A program made the position numbers and the translations under genes. Shown here in pieces: positions 16,986 through 26,197 of a stretch of DNA of 64,000 bases. The stretch spans positions 62,001-126,000 of the forward strand of contig CAKRYR010000005.1 in NCBI GenBank assembly GCA_934432595.1, written 5' to 3'. This DNA comes from an uncultured Lachnospiraceae bacterium (GTDB lineage Bacteria > Bacillota > Clostridia > Lachnospirales > Lachnospiraceae). Position 1 is the first letter of the stretch; the number at the start of each line of letters is the position of its first letter. A model generated the notes under the pieces. It searched no databases. It was not told the DNA's origin and saw nothing but the letters and a program-made list of their open reading frames with translations.

Positions 16986-19238
16986 ATGACAGAAACAAAG
17001 GAAATATTATTATCAATTTCAATACTTATGAGTGGAAGAAAGGAAACAAGACAGTGTTTGGAGTCGTTAATTCCAATAATGGATGCTATTCCTTGTGAAC
17101 TTATATTAGTAGATACAGGTTGTGGCGATGAAACAAGAGAAATATTAAAAGAATATACAGATAATATTATAACCTTTGAATGGTGTAATGATTTTGCGAA
17201 AGCTAGAAATGTGGGCTTACAGAGAGCAAAAGGAAAATGGTTTATGTTTCTTGATGACGATGAATGGTTTGTAGATACAAGTGAAATTATAGAGTTTTTT
17301 AAGAAGGGAGAATATAAAAATTATAAGGCAGGTGCTTATATTGTAAGAAATTATAGTGATTTTGAAGAAAAATCTTATTCAGATGCTAGGTTGACAAGGA
17401 TGACACAGATTTTTGATAACACAAAATTTGAAAGTCCTATTCATGAATATCTTAGGCCATTATATAAGCCTGTCAAGAATTTTAATACTTATGTAAAACA
17501 TTTTGGTTATGTGTATAAGACTAGAAAAGATTTATTAAGTGATTCGAAGAGAAACTTGAGCTTATTAAAAGAAGAATTTAGAAAAAATCCTGATGATTTA
17601 CGATTAGCAGGATTAATGTTACAAGAATATAGAAGAATTGGAGAATTTGACAGTATTCTAGATTTATCAAAAAAATGCATAAAAAAAAGTTGGAAGGATA
17701 AGTATAAGAACACGAAGATAGATGATAAATTAGGTTCATTTTATGGGTACATATTAGATGCTTATGAAAGTAAATACGAATATGAAGAGTGTTTAAAATA
17801 TATTGAAAAGATAAAAGAAGATAAAAGGATTAATGATGTTACAAGGGCTGTTGTGTACAAGTCAGAAACAATATCAAGTTATAATATAGGTGATTATAAA
17901 AGGTCAAAGGAAGCGTTTGAAAATTATATGAAGATATATAATGATATAGCAGATGACAAAGATAAGCTTCTAGAGCAGCAATTTGTTCTAACATATGGTA
18001 TTTTTCAAGATAATATGTTGAAAAATTCACTTTTTACAGGATTAATGTCAGAAATGAAATTAGGTAAGGAAGATAATTTAAAAAAATACTTTGATTTATT
18101 AGATTGGGATGAGTCAGAAAAATATGTTCATGATGATTTTATTAATGTATTTATGGACTATATATTAAGCAAGGATAATTGTGAAGAATATGTAGATTAT
18201 ATTAATAAAGTGATTGAAAGAAAAAGTTGTTTATATAAAGTATCTAATTATATAGAAAAGCTTGAAGACAAGATAAATAGAATACAAAATATAGATGATG
18301 AAATGGAAAATCAAGATAATAAGGGAAAAAGTTTAGATATTAATGAAGGTATTGAAGAATTAAATGAGAAATTTGATAAAGCCATTAGATTAATGTGCAG
18401 AGTAGAAAATGGTTATTGGTATTTTATATATCTTAAGGTATTAAATTATAAGAATAATAGTGATAAGGAACGTTGTATATATAATATAAAGAATTTATTT
18501 AATTGTGTGGTAGATAAATTTAATTTAGATAATAAATTGTGGGACATTGTAGCGGAAGTTGGGATAAAATTTGATTCAGTTGTTTGTAATACGGATTTTG
18601 ATTCTTGGAAATTAGGAATTGACCGATGGTTAAAATTTGCTAGTATCGAAAATATAGAGAATAAAGAAAAATTATTAGACAATTGGAAAGGGACACTTGA
18701 CTATAGGTATGATTATTTTAAGACAAAAGTTTTAGAAGGGAAATTATTATGTTATTGTAAAAAAGATGAAATTGTATTCGAAAAACTTGAAAAAAGTTTG
18801 AATGAATTTGTACATGCTACATTTGATTATTGCACTAAAATTTATAATGTAAATGTTATTGAAAGTCATAATGAGGTTTTACCAAAAGAATGTGTATTGG
18901 CAATTAAATTGCTTGATGTAGAAGATTATAGAAATAAGAATAACTACACAGCGGTGATAGATACAGTAAAAGAATGTATTAATATATACGAGCCTTTTAA
19001 TTGTGTGTTAAAGATATATTTACAAAAATATGGTGAGTTTATTGAACGAGATGATGATTGCAATACTGATGATGTAAGTCAAGAATTAGCACAAATAACA
19101 GCAAGTTTAAAATTAAAGGTGAGAGAATTTATTGAAAATGGTAATATTGTTGAGGCTAGAGTAGTATTAAATCAAATAATACAATGTGTTCCCGAAGATA
19201 AAGAGGCTAAGGAAATTTTAAATTTGATATCAGAATAG
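16986..19238 (+). CDS. Family 2 glycosyltransferase with long helical (TPR-like) C-terminal region
   Basis: 750 residues. Residues 1-220 are a GT-A domain of family 2: SISILMSGRKETRQCLESL opens it, ELILVDTGCGDETREIL follows, and the metal-binding DDDE lies at about residues 90-93. The remainder is helical and rich in Lys, Glu and Tyr with helix pairs like TPR units, ending in a clear repeat-type segment (NIVEARVVLNQIIQ). This layout is seen in glycosyltransferases that modify flagellin or other surface proteins. The start at 16986 follows AAAGGAG; the in-frame extension to 16872 overlaps the flagellin terminator and is rejected. Position right after flagellin supports, but does not prove, flagellin as the acceptor. 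Confidence 0.82.
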   Translation: MTETKEILLSISILMSGRKETRQCLESLIPIMDAIPCELILVDTGCGDETREILKEYTDNIITFEWCNDFAKARNVGLQRAKGKWFMFLDDDEWFVDTSEIIEFFKKGEYKNYKAGAYIVRNYSDFEEKSYSDARLTRMTQIFDNTKFESPIHEYLRPLYKPVKNFNTYVKHFGYVYKTRKDLLSDSKRNLSLLKEEFRKNPDDLRLAGLMLQEYRRIGEFDSILDLSKKCIKKSWKDKYKNTKIDDKLGSFYGYILDAYESKYEYEECLKYIEKIKEDKRINDVTRAVVYKSETISSYNIGDYKRSKEAFENYMKIYNDIADDKDKLLEQQFVLTYGIFQDNMLKNSLFTGLMSEMKLGKEDNLKKYFDLLDWDESEKYVHDDFINVFMDYILSKDNCEEYVDYINKVIERKSCLYKVSNYIEKLEDKINRIQNIDDEMENQDNKGKSLDINEGIEELNEKFDKAIRLMCRVENGYWYFIYLKVLNYKNNSDKERCIYNIKNLFNCVVDKFNLDNKLWDIVAEVGIKFDSVVCNTDFDSWKLGIDRWLKFASIENIENKEKLLDNWKGTLDYRYDYFKTKVLEGKLLCYCKKDEIVFEKLEKSLNEFVHATFDYCTKIYNVNVIESHNEVLPKECVLAIKLLDVEDYRNKNNYTAVIDTVKECINIYEPFNCVLKIYLQKYGEFIERDDDCNTDDVSQELAQITASLKLKVREFIENGNIVEARVVLNQIIQCVPEDKEAKEILNLISE

Positions 19239-19244
19239 AATAAG

Positions 19245-19287
19245 AGGTCATATATTGATGAATAATAGATTTATTAGTATATGACCT
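19245..19287 (+). terminator. Terminator after the glycosyltransferase gene
   Basis: A 10-bp stem (AGGTCATATA 19245-19254 with TATATGACCT 19278-19287) encloses an A/T loop and is followed by TTTATTG. Weak T-run, so termination may be partial. Confidence 0.6.
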
Positions 19288-19434
19288 TTATTGTGAATTT
19301 TATATAGAATAAATAACTATATATGAAACATAATAAAATGTAAATAATTGTAAAATTTTGTTTACCATATACAAGTAATGTGGTAAGATATACTAATAAG
19401 ATACGTGAAACATATTGAAAGGAATATGATACAT

Positions 19435-20211
19435 ATGAAAGTTGTTATTTTAGCAGGTGGTAGAGGTACAAGAATTAGTGAGGAGTCAGTAATTAGACCA
19501 AAACCTATGGTTGAGATTGGTGGAAACCCTATTATATGGCATATAATGAAGATATATTCTCATTATGGATTTAATGATTTTGTTGTTTGTTGTGGATATA
19601 AGGGACATATGATAAAGGAATATTTTGTAGATTATTATATTCATCAGTCAGACATAACAGTTGATTTGAAGAATAATGATACAGTGATACATAATAATGA
19701 ATCAGAGCCATGGAAAGTTACTTTAGTTAATACAGGTCTTGAGACAGGAACAGCAGGTCGTGTACTTAAGGCTAGAAAATATATAGGTGAGGAACCATTT
19801 TTACTTACATATGGTGATGGTGTATCTAATGTGAATATTCCAGAAGTGATTAAATTTCATAAAGAACATGGTAAAATAGCAACGATAACTGCATCAAAAC
19901 CTGCAGGAAGATTTGGTGCGATAAATATAAATGATAATAACGAAGTGTTAAGTTTTAGAGAGAAAGATGTAGAAGATGAAGCATGGGTTAATATAGGATT
20001 TGCAGTATTTAATCCAGAAGTATATGATTATTTAGACAATGAAAGTATGTTAGAGACAAAACCTTATGAAAAATTAACTAAAGCTAGTCAGATGGCAGCA
20101 TATAAGCACTCTGGATTCTGGTCTCCTATGGATACTGTTCGTGATAAGATTATTTTAGAGGAAAGATGGCAGACGGGGAATGCACCATGGAGGATTTGGA
20201 AAGATGATTAA
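19435..20211 (+). CDS. rfbF: Glucose-1-phosphate cytidylyltransferase
   Basis: 258 residues, the normal length of RfbF. The opening LAGGRGTRISEESVIRPKPM is the nucleotidyltransferase signature of this enzyme, which makes CDP-glucose from CTP and glucose-1-phosphate. The chosen start gives the conserved MKVVILAGG opening; in-frame upstream ATGs at 19405 and 19426 add residues not expected in the family. It overlaps the next gene (CDP-glucose 4,6-dehydratase) by 8 bases, the usual RfbF-RfbG order, so the two steps are coupled. Confidence 0.93.
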   Translation: MKVVILAGGRGTRISEESVIRPKPMVEIGGNPIIWHIMKIYSHYGFNDFVVCCGYKGHMIKEYFVDYYIHQSDITVDLKNNDTVIHNNESEPWKVTLVNTGLETGTAGRVLKARKYIGEEPFLLTYGDGVSNVNIPEVIKFHKEHGKIATITASKPAGRFGAININDNNEVLSFREKDVEDEAWVNIGFAVFNPEVYDYLDNESMLETKPYEKLTKASQMAAYKHSGFWSPMDTVRDKIILEERWQTGNAPWRIWKDD

Positions 20212-21301
20212 TAGAGATTTTTGGAATGGAAAGAGAGTTTTGATAACTGGTCATACTGGATTTAAAGGTTCATGGCTCTCTATGTGGCTGCTTGATATGG
20301 GTGCAATTATAGCAGGATATGCATTAGAACCATATACAGATAGAGATAACTTTGTTGTAAGTCAATTGTCAAATAAAATGTTAGATGTACGTGGTGATTT
20401 AAGCGAAATGCCTAAATTACAGAGATTATTTGATGAATTTAAACCTGAGATAGTATTTCATCTTGCAGCTCAGCCTCTAGTAAGAAAATCTTATGATTAT
20501 CCAATAGAGACATATCAGACTAATGTAATGGGAACTCTTAATATATTAGAGTGTATTAGAAAATCAGAGAGTGTAAAGGAAGCAATATTAGTTACGACTG
20601 ATAAATGTTATTATAATAAAGAACAGATTTGGGGATATAGAGAGACGGATGCCTTTGGTGGATATGATATGTACAGTTCAAGCAAGGCATGTGCAGAGAT
20701 TCTTATTGATTCATATCGTAATTCATTTTTGAATATTAAAGACTATGATAAGCATGGAAAGGCAATAGCAAGTGTTCGTGCAGGAAATGTTATAGGTGGT
20801 GGTGATTGGTCTAAGGATAGATTAATACCTGATTGTATAAAAGCTATTCAAGATGGAAAGGTAATAGAGATAAGGTCACCACAAGCTGTACGACCTTGGC
20901 AACATGTACTTGATGCACTAGGTGGATATATATTATTAGCTCAGAAGTTATGGGAGGAACCAACAAAATACAGTGAGGGTTGGAATTTTGGACCAGATAT
21001 TTCATCTTTTGAAAATGTATGGAGTATAGTTCAGAGAATAATTTATTTTTATGGGGAAGGAAAAGTTAAAGACTGTTCTAGTGAAGATAATGTACATGAA
21101 GCAAATTTATTGTTCTTAGATATTACTAAATCTAGATTAAAACTTGGGTGGGAACCTAAGTGGAGTTTAGAAATAGCATTATATAAAACTGTAGAGTGGT
21201 ATAAAAAAGAAAATAATAATGAAGATATGTATGAGTGTACAATAGGACAAATTCGTGAATATATGGAGGGTTTAAATGAATACAAAAACAACTATAGTTA
21301 A
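20204..21301 (+). CDS. rfbG: CDP-glucose 4,6-dehydratase
   Basis: 365 residues of a short-chain dehydrogenase-type sugar dehydratase. It shows the NAD-binding ITGHTGFKGSWLS near the N-terminus and the catalytic Y-x3-K in YDMYSSSK. It converts CDP-glucose to CDP-4-keto-6-deoxyglucose, the branch point for CDP-deoxysugars. The start at 20204 has GGAGG (20189-20193) inside the end of rfbF; a start at 20180 would lie upstream of that site. The 3' end overlaps the following glycosyltransferase gene by 26 bases. Confidence 0.93.
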   Translation: MINRDFWNGKRVLITGHTGFKGSWLSMWLLDMGAIIAGYALEPYTDRDNFVVSQLSNKMLDVRGDLSEMPKLQRLFDEFKPEIVFHLAAQPLVRKSYDYPIETYQTNVMGTLNILECIRKSESVKEAILVTTDKCYYNKEQIWGYRETDAFGGYDMYSSSKACAEILIDSYRNSFLNIKDYDKHGKAIASVRAGNVIGGGDWSKDRLIPDCIKAIQDGKVIEIRSPQAVRPWQHVLDALGGYILLAQKLWEEPTKYSEGWNFGPDISSFENVWSIVQRIIYFYGEGKVKDCSSEDNVHEANLLFLDITKSRLKLGWEPKWSLEIALYKTVEWYKKENNNEDMYECTIGQIREYMEGLNEYKNNYS

Positions 21302-23129
21302 AGAAATATCTCAAAAATTACAACCAGAGTTAATTAAGCAAGTTGTAGAAATATTAGACACATCTATTGAAGCAACAATTGAAATAATTAATTTGTATAG
21401 TGATAATAAATATGATGTAGCAAATCAATTACTAGGAGATTTGCAAAGTATGATGGAATCAATAGCTAGTATGACAGAAATTTTAGCTAGTGAAAGAAAT
21501 CATTCATTAGTAAGAGAATTATATGATAATGTACAGGATACGTTAGATAATATAAAAATATTAATAAATGATGGTAATATTCAAAGAGTCGCAGAGAAAG
21601 TTGATATTCAATTATTACCATTTGTGAGAAATCTACGTGAATCATTTTATTTTTGGGGAATGATTTATCCAGATAAAGAAAGAATGGATGATTATTATAA
21701 GAATGAGTTTGCGAATAACTATAGGAATTATTATGTTAGAGAAGATGGTGAGTATGAGTATACCTTATCGATTGTAATACCTGCATATAATCATTTAGAT
21801 GTAACAAAAAGATGTATAGAACAATTGCTTAAGGTAACAGATTTTGGAAAGTTGAATGCGGAATTAATTCTACTAGATCATGGTTCTAGTGATGGGACTT
21901 TAGAGTATTTTGAAAGCTTGAATGTTGGTAAAATAGTTCATTTTAAGAATAATGTTAGAATGTATATGTTTACTACTATGGCACAAATATGTAAGGGTAA
22001 ATATTTCTCATATGTTAGTAATGATGTATTGGTTACAAAGGATTGGGCAAAGATATTGATTAATTGTTTAAAATTTGATGATAAAACTATAGTTGCAGTT
22101 CCTGCAACACCAAATGTATGCAATTATCAAATGTTAGAGGTGCCTACTAATGATCCAGATGAATTTTTAAAATGGGCTGAGAAAAATAATAAATCAGATT
22201 CTTCTAGATGGAATAATAGGGCAAGAATAATTCCACCATTATGTAGCTACAATACATCATTGGTAAGTGAAACAGGATTTGCAGATCCTTTATTTTACTC
22301 TATGGAATTTTGGGATGATGATTTTAGTTTACGAGCACGTAGAAATGGTTATAATCAAATAGTATGTGATGATGTAGCATGTTATCATTATGGCAGTGTA
22401 ACTGGAAAAGAGTTCCAAAAGAAAGAAAGTACGCTAGAATATGGTAGGGAGCTTTTCAAAGAAAAAAATGGAGTTGATGCATGGGGACAAGGGTTTTGCT
22501 ATGATTATCAAAGTATAGTAATAATAAAACAAATAATCAAAGCTGTTGATAATACTATTAATTTTCTAACTATAGATTGTGGTTTTGGAGATACAGTATT
22601 ACAGATAGAAAATGAGTTAAAACATAATAATAAGGCTGGGGAGATTTTTTGTATAAATAGTCAAGAGGATTACAATGATGATTTGAAAAATATAATAAAG
22701 AATTATATAAATACAAAAGATTTGTACGGAGCAATTAATAATTATGTGTCAAATATAGATTTTGATGTGGTATGTTTGGATAGAAATTTGGAGAATTATG
22801 ATGATATTGATTGTTTATTTCAATCTATTACAGATAGAATGAAAACAAATGGAAAATGTATATGTCATTGTGAAAATCCATATTTTTTAATGAATATTAA
22901 TAATATTTTATGTCTAAATATGGGAAATGATAGAAAAAATCTGATTGATTTTAACTATATAATAAAAACAGCAAGAAAGTATTTTAATGGAATAGACGTT
23001 GTTAGAATGCCAAGAAGTGTTGGTGGAATAGAAAAGTTTGTTGAGAGGCATTATCAAGAATCTCAAAATAAAAATGAGATTATTGATAGATTATCAATAG
23101 AAAAATATTATTTTATATTACAAAAGTAG
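21276..23129 (+). CDS. Glycosyltransferase fused to a methyltransferase-like domain
   Basis: 617 residues. Residues 1-135 are helical without a recognised family. A GT-A family 2 domain follows (about 160-375; YTLSIVIPAYNHLDVTKRC, AELILLDHGSSDGTLEYF, and SND in place of D-x-D). From about 428 a Rossmann-like segment (FLTIDCGFGDTVLQIEN, then FDVVCLDRNLENYDD) resembles a divergent class I methyltransferase. Both could act on the same surface glycan, but activity of the second domain is uncertain because its motif I is altered. The gene overlaps rfbG and has a GGAGG site, so it is in the CDP-sugar operon. Confidence 0.75.
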   Translation: MNTKTTIVKEISQKLQPELIKQVVEILDTSIEATIEIINLYSDNKYDVANQLLGDLQSMMESIASMTEILASERNHSLVRELYDNVQDTLDNIKILINDGNIQRVAEKVDIQLLPFVRNLRESFYFWGMIYPDKERMDDYYKNEFANNYRNYYVREDGEYEYTLSIVIPAYNHLDVTKRCIEQLLKVTDFGKLNAELILLDHGSSDGTLEYFESLNVGKIVHFKNNVRMYMFTTMAQICKGKYFSYVSNDVLVTKDWAKILINCLKFDDKTIVAVPATPNVCNYQMLEVPTNDPDEFLKWAEKNNKSDSSRWNNRARIIPPLCSYNTSLVSETGFADPLFYSMEFWDDDFSLRARRNGYNQIVCDDVACYHYGSVTGKEFQKKESTLEYGRELFKEKNGVDAWGQGFCYDYQSIVIIKQIIKAVDNTINFLTIDCGFGDTVLQIENELKHNNKAGEIFCINSQEDYNDDLKNIIKNYINTKDLYGAINNYVSNIDFDVVCLDRNLENYDDIDCLFQSITDRMKTNGKCICHCENPYFLMNINNILCLNMGNDRKNLIDFNYIIKTARKYFNGIDVVRMPRSVGGIEKFVERHYQESQNKNEIIDRLSIEKYYFILQK

Positions 23130-23151
23130 AGGTTTTTAAATAGGAGTCAAT

Positions 23152-23718
23152 ATGGAAAAATTTTGTTTTATGAATACTCAAATTGAAGGACTAAAATTAA
23201 TACAACCTTTTTACTCTGATGATAATAGAGGTTATTTTACTAAATGTTTTGAAAGAGATTTATTTCTAGAAAATGGTATAGATATGAATGCTTATGAGGA
23301 GTTAAGATCTTTCTCAAGTAAAGGTGTTGTTAGAGGATTACATTTTCAAAGAGAACATAGTCAGGATAAGCTTATTCAGGTTTTAAATGGTTCAGCATAT
23401 GATGTTGTGGTAGATTTAAGATGTAATTCACAAACTTTTGGAAAATGGCAAGGATTTTATCTTTCATCTGAAAATAGAAATATGTTGTATATACCAAAAG
23501 GATTTGCGCATGGTTTTTTGAGTTTAGAAGATAATACTTTATTTAATTATTTGTGTGGTGAAAAGTATTATCCTGAGTATGATGGGGGAATAGTATGGAA
23601 TGATGACACGTTAAATATTGAGTGGCCTTTTGAAAAAGTTGAAAGAGTAATTGTGTCAGAAAAAGATTTAAAACTACAATCATTTAAAGAATTTAAAGAT
23701 AATTATAAGTTTTTATAA
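23152..23718 (+). CDS. dTDP-4-dehydrorhamnose 3,5-epimerase-like sugar epimerase
   Basis: 188 residues, cupin fold of the RmlC family. The active-site His lies in VRGLHFQ (His64), followed by KLIQVLNGSAYDVVVDLR and the conserved IPKGFAHGF. RmlC-type enzymes invert C3 and/or C5 of 4-keto-6-deoxysugars. In this operon the substrate is expected to be CDP-4-keto-6-deoxyglucose or its methylated form rather than a dTDP sugar. Whether both carbons are inverted cannot be told. An AGGAG site precedes the ATG; the gap to the previous gene is 22 bases. Confidence 0.85.
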   Translation: MEKFCFMNTQIEGLKLIQPFYSDDNRGYFTKCFERDLFLENGIDMNAYEELRSFSSKGVVRGLHFQREHSQDKLIQVLNGSAYDVVVDLRCNSQTFGKWQGFYLSSENRNMLYIPKGFAHGFLSLEDNTLFNYLCGEKYYPEYDGGIVWNDDTLNIEWPFEKVERVIVSEKDLKLQSFKEFKDNYKFL

Positions 23719-23747
23719 GAATTTTTATATTATGGAGGTTGAAGAAA

Positions 23748-24980
23748 TTGAGTAAACTTATATGCAGATATTGTAAAAAAGAATTAAATACGTGTATGAC
23801 AGATTTAGGATTAGCACCTTTATCTAACGATTATCTTGATAAAGAAAACATTTCAAAAGGGCAGTATACTCTACCTTTAAAAGTTTATTTTTGCAATAAT
23901 TGTAAATTGACACAGGTAATTAATTATGAGGCTCCAGAAGGAGTTTTTAATAGTACATATAAGTATTACAGCTCTTTTTCTACTAGTTGGTTGAAACATA
24001 GTGAAAAATATGTTGACTATATTGTTGAAAGATTAGGTTTAACTCAAAATTCCAATGTGATGGAAATTGCTTCTAATGATGGATATCTATTACAATATTT
24101 TAAAAAGTATAATATTAAACCAGTAGGAGTAGAACCTTCATCATCAACTGCTCAGGTTGCAAAAAATAAGGGAATTAATACAATAGAATCTTTTTTTGAT
24201 TTAAATTTTGCAAAGGAGTATGTAAATAAATATGGTAAGTTAGATTTAATTATTGGAAATAATGTTTTAGCGCATGTTCCATTTATAGGAGATTTTGTAG
24301 ATGGGTTAAAATGTGCTTTGAATGAAAATGGTACCATTACAATGGAATTTCCACATTTATTAAACTTAATGAAATACAATCAATTTGATACAATTTATCA
24401 TGAACATTTCTCATATTTGAGCATTTTAGCAGTAAAGAGAATATTTGAGGATATAGATTTAAAAATATATGATGTTCAAAAGCTAAAAACACATGGAGGC
24501 TCACTTAGAATATTTGCAACTCATAAAAATAGCAGAATAGAAGTTGAAGATAATGTAAGTAAAGTTATAGAAGAAGAATTAGAATATGGATTAGATGATG
24601 ATCAAGTATATAATAAGTTTAATAAGAATGTAAAAAAAATAAAATTTAATATTTGGAAAAAACTAATTGCTTTAAAGGAACAAGGTAAAAGAATAGTAGG
24701 TTATGGTGCTGCAGCAAAAGGTAATACGCTATTTAATTATTGTGGAATTAGAAATGATGTTATAGATTATGTAGCAGACTTAAGTCCCTATAAACAGGAT
24801 TTATATTTACCAGGCTCATTAATACCAATTGTATCACCAAATAAAATTAAAGAAACAAAGCCGGATTATGTTATTATTATTCCATGGAATATAAAAGAAG
24901 AGATTATAAATCAGTTATCCTTTATTAGAGAATGGGAAGGAAAATTTTTAGTTTTAATTCCAGAAATAGAGGAAAATTAA
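23748..24980 (+). CDS. Sugar C-methyltransferase (SAM dependent)
   Basis: 410 residues with the three-part layout of TylC3/NovU-type sugar C-methyltransferases: an N-terminal zinc-binding module (Cys6-x2-Cys9 and a second CxxC near 49-52), a central SAM domain (VMEIASNDGYLLQYF, VGVEPSSSTA) and a C-terminal domain (RIVGYGAAAKGNTLFNY). These enzymes add a methyl group to C3 or C5 of a keto-deoxysugar. The TTG start at 23748 is 9 bases after GGAGG; a TTG at 23739 would touch the ribosome site. It predicts a branched, C-methylated sugar as the product of the operon. Confidence 0.85.
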   Translation: MSKLICRYCKKELNTCMTDLGLAPLSNDYLDKENISKGQYTLPLKVYFCNNCKLTQVINYEAPEGVFNSTYKYYSSFSTSWLKHSEKYVDYIVERLGLTQNSNVMEIASNDGYLLQYFKKYNIKPVGVEPSSSTAQVAKNKGINTIESFFDLNFAKEYVNKYGKLDLIIGNNVLAHVPFIGDFVDGLKCALNENGTITMEFPHLLNLMKYNQFDTIYHEHFSYLSILAVKRIFEDIDLKIYDVQKLKTHGGSLRIFATHKNSRIEVEDNVSKVIEEELEYGLDDDQVYNKFNKNVKKIKFNIWKKLIALKEQGKRIVGYGAAAKGNTLFNYCGIRNDVIDYVADLSPYKQDLYLPGSLIPIVSPNKIKETKPDYVIIIPWNIKEEIINQLSFIREWEGKFLVLIPEIEEN

Positions 24981-25030
24981 TTAACAAGGTGTTGTTATTT
25001 TAAAGTGTGATTTAGTATGGAGGAATATTA

Positions 25031-25921
25031 TTGAATATTTTAATTACTGGTGCAAGTGGATATATAGGCAAAAAGATAATAGAAAAATTATATAAAGATG
25101 GACATTCTATAAGCGTAGTTATCAGAAAGACTAGTAATATAGATGATATAAGAAAATATGTAGATAATGTAATATTTAATACTTCATATGAAGAAGTATA
25201 TGAGAAAATAAGTAAGATAAAGCCAGAGTGTTATATTAATGTTTCTGGAAAGTATTATGGTTCACATAATATGAAGACTATTGAAGAAATGATAGATGCT
25301 AACATTACATTTCCGGCATTAGTATTAGATGCAGCAGTTAAGGCTGGTTGTAAGAATGTTATACATACATCATCTGTTCAACAATGCTTTGAGGGCGAGA
25401 ATTATAATCCGGTTAATTTATATGCAGCTACTAAACAATCATTTGAAGATATATTGAAGTTTTATACTGAATCTGAGTCTATAAAATCAATTGTCTTGCA
25501 GTTATTTGATACTTATGGAGCAGATGACTCAAGAAATAAAATATTTAATAGAATACGTAATTTAAAAGAAGATGAGAGCTTTGATTTATCACTAGGTATG
25601 CAGAAAATGTATTTCTGTTATATTGACGATGTGGTAGAGGCATATATGGTTGCAATAAGACAATTGTTATGTGAAAATGATGGTTTTATGGGGAAATATG
25701 CTATTAGAGGAGATAAGCCAATAGAATTAAGAAAATTTGTAGATATGTATTGCATATTAATGGATAGAGAGTATTTATTAAATTGGGGAAAAAGGGATTA
25801 TATGAAAAGAGAGATATTGGATCCAACTGATTATGGAAAAGTATTACCTAATTGGTGTATGAAGGTTTCATACGAAGAAGGAATAAAGTTATGTGCAGAA
25901 TATGATAGGAGAGCTTTATGA
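25031..25921 (+). CDS. NAD-dependent epimerase/dehydratase, probable CDP-4-ketosugar reductase
   Basis: 296 residues of an extended short-chain dehydrogenase. NAD motif ITGASGYIGKK at the N-terminus, catalytic Ser in HTSSVQQ and Y-x3-K in LYAATK. Size and motifs resemble 4-ketoreductases that end CDP-deoxysugar pathways, such as RfbJ. In context it would reduce the 4-keto group after epimerisation and methylation. The start codon is TTG at 25031, 7 bases after GGAGG. It is the last gene of the sugar operon, with 50 bases from the methyltransferase. Confidence 0.78.
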   Translation: MNILITGASGYIGKKIIEKLYKDGHSISVVIRKTSNIDDIRKYVDNVIFNTSYEEVYEKISKIKPECYINVSGKYYGSHNMKTIEEMIDANITFPALVLDAAVKAGCKNVIHTSSVQQCFEGENYNPVNLYAATKQSFEDILKFYTESESIKSIVLQLFDTYGADDSRNKIFNRIRNLKEDESFDLSLGMQKMYFCYIDDVVEAYMVAIRQLLCENDGFMGKYAIRGDKPIELRKFVDMYCILMDREYLLNWGKRDYMKREILDPTDYGKVLPNWCMKVSYEEGIKLCAEYDRRAL

Positions 25922-25949
25922 TTAAAAATAAAGTTCTCCTATTATGATT

Positions 25950-26108
25950 CTAGAAATTAGGTACATCTTCAAATTTAAATAAGTTATCAACTCTTAAATC
26001 ATTAACCATTACTGCAGGTAGTTCAGTAGGTTCAAGTCTTTCAACTTTTGGTACTTGAAAGCCATGGGTTCTTAAACTATCACCTTTAAATAATTGGATA
26101 AAAGTCAC
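25950..26108 (-). pseudogene. Unrecognised 52-codon fragment
   Basis: An open stretch on the minus strand, starting at a possible GTG (26106-26108), encodes KGDSLRTHGFQVPKVERLEP in its middle and ends FKFEDVPNF before a TAG. Composition looks protein-like rather than random, but there is no ribosome site and I do not recognise the family. It probably is the tail of a deleted gene between the sugar operon and enolase. Confidence 0.35.
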
Positions 26109-26131
26109 ATTTTTTGTGCATATATATATTA

Positions 26132-26163
26132 AGATTAAGACAACGTATATATTGTCTTAGTCT
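26132..26163. terminator. Hairpin upstream of enolase
   Basis: A 12-bp stem (26132-26143 with 26152-26163, one G-U) around an 8-nt loop. It lies 35 bases before the enolase start. It may end transcription from the sugar operon or act as a 5' leader structure; the following T-run is weak. Confidence 0.45.
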
Positions 26164-26197
26164 TCTTGTATATTATAGAAAGATGAGGTATATATGT

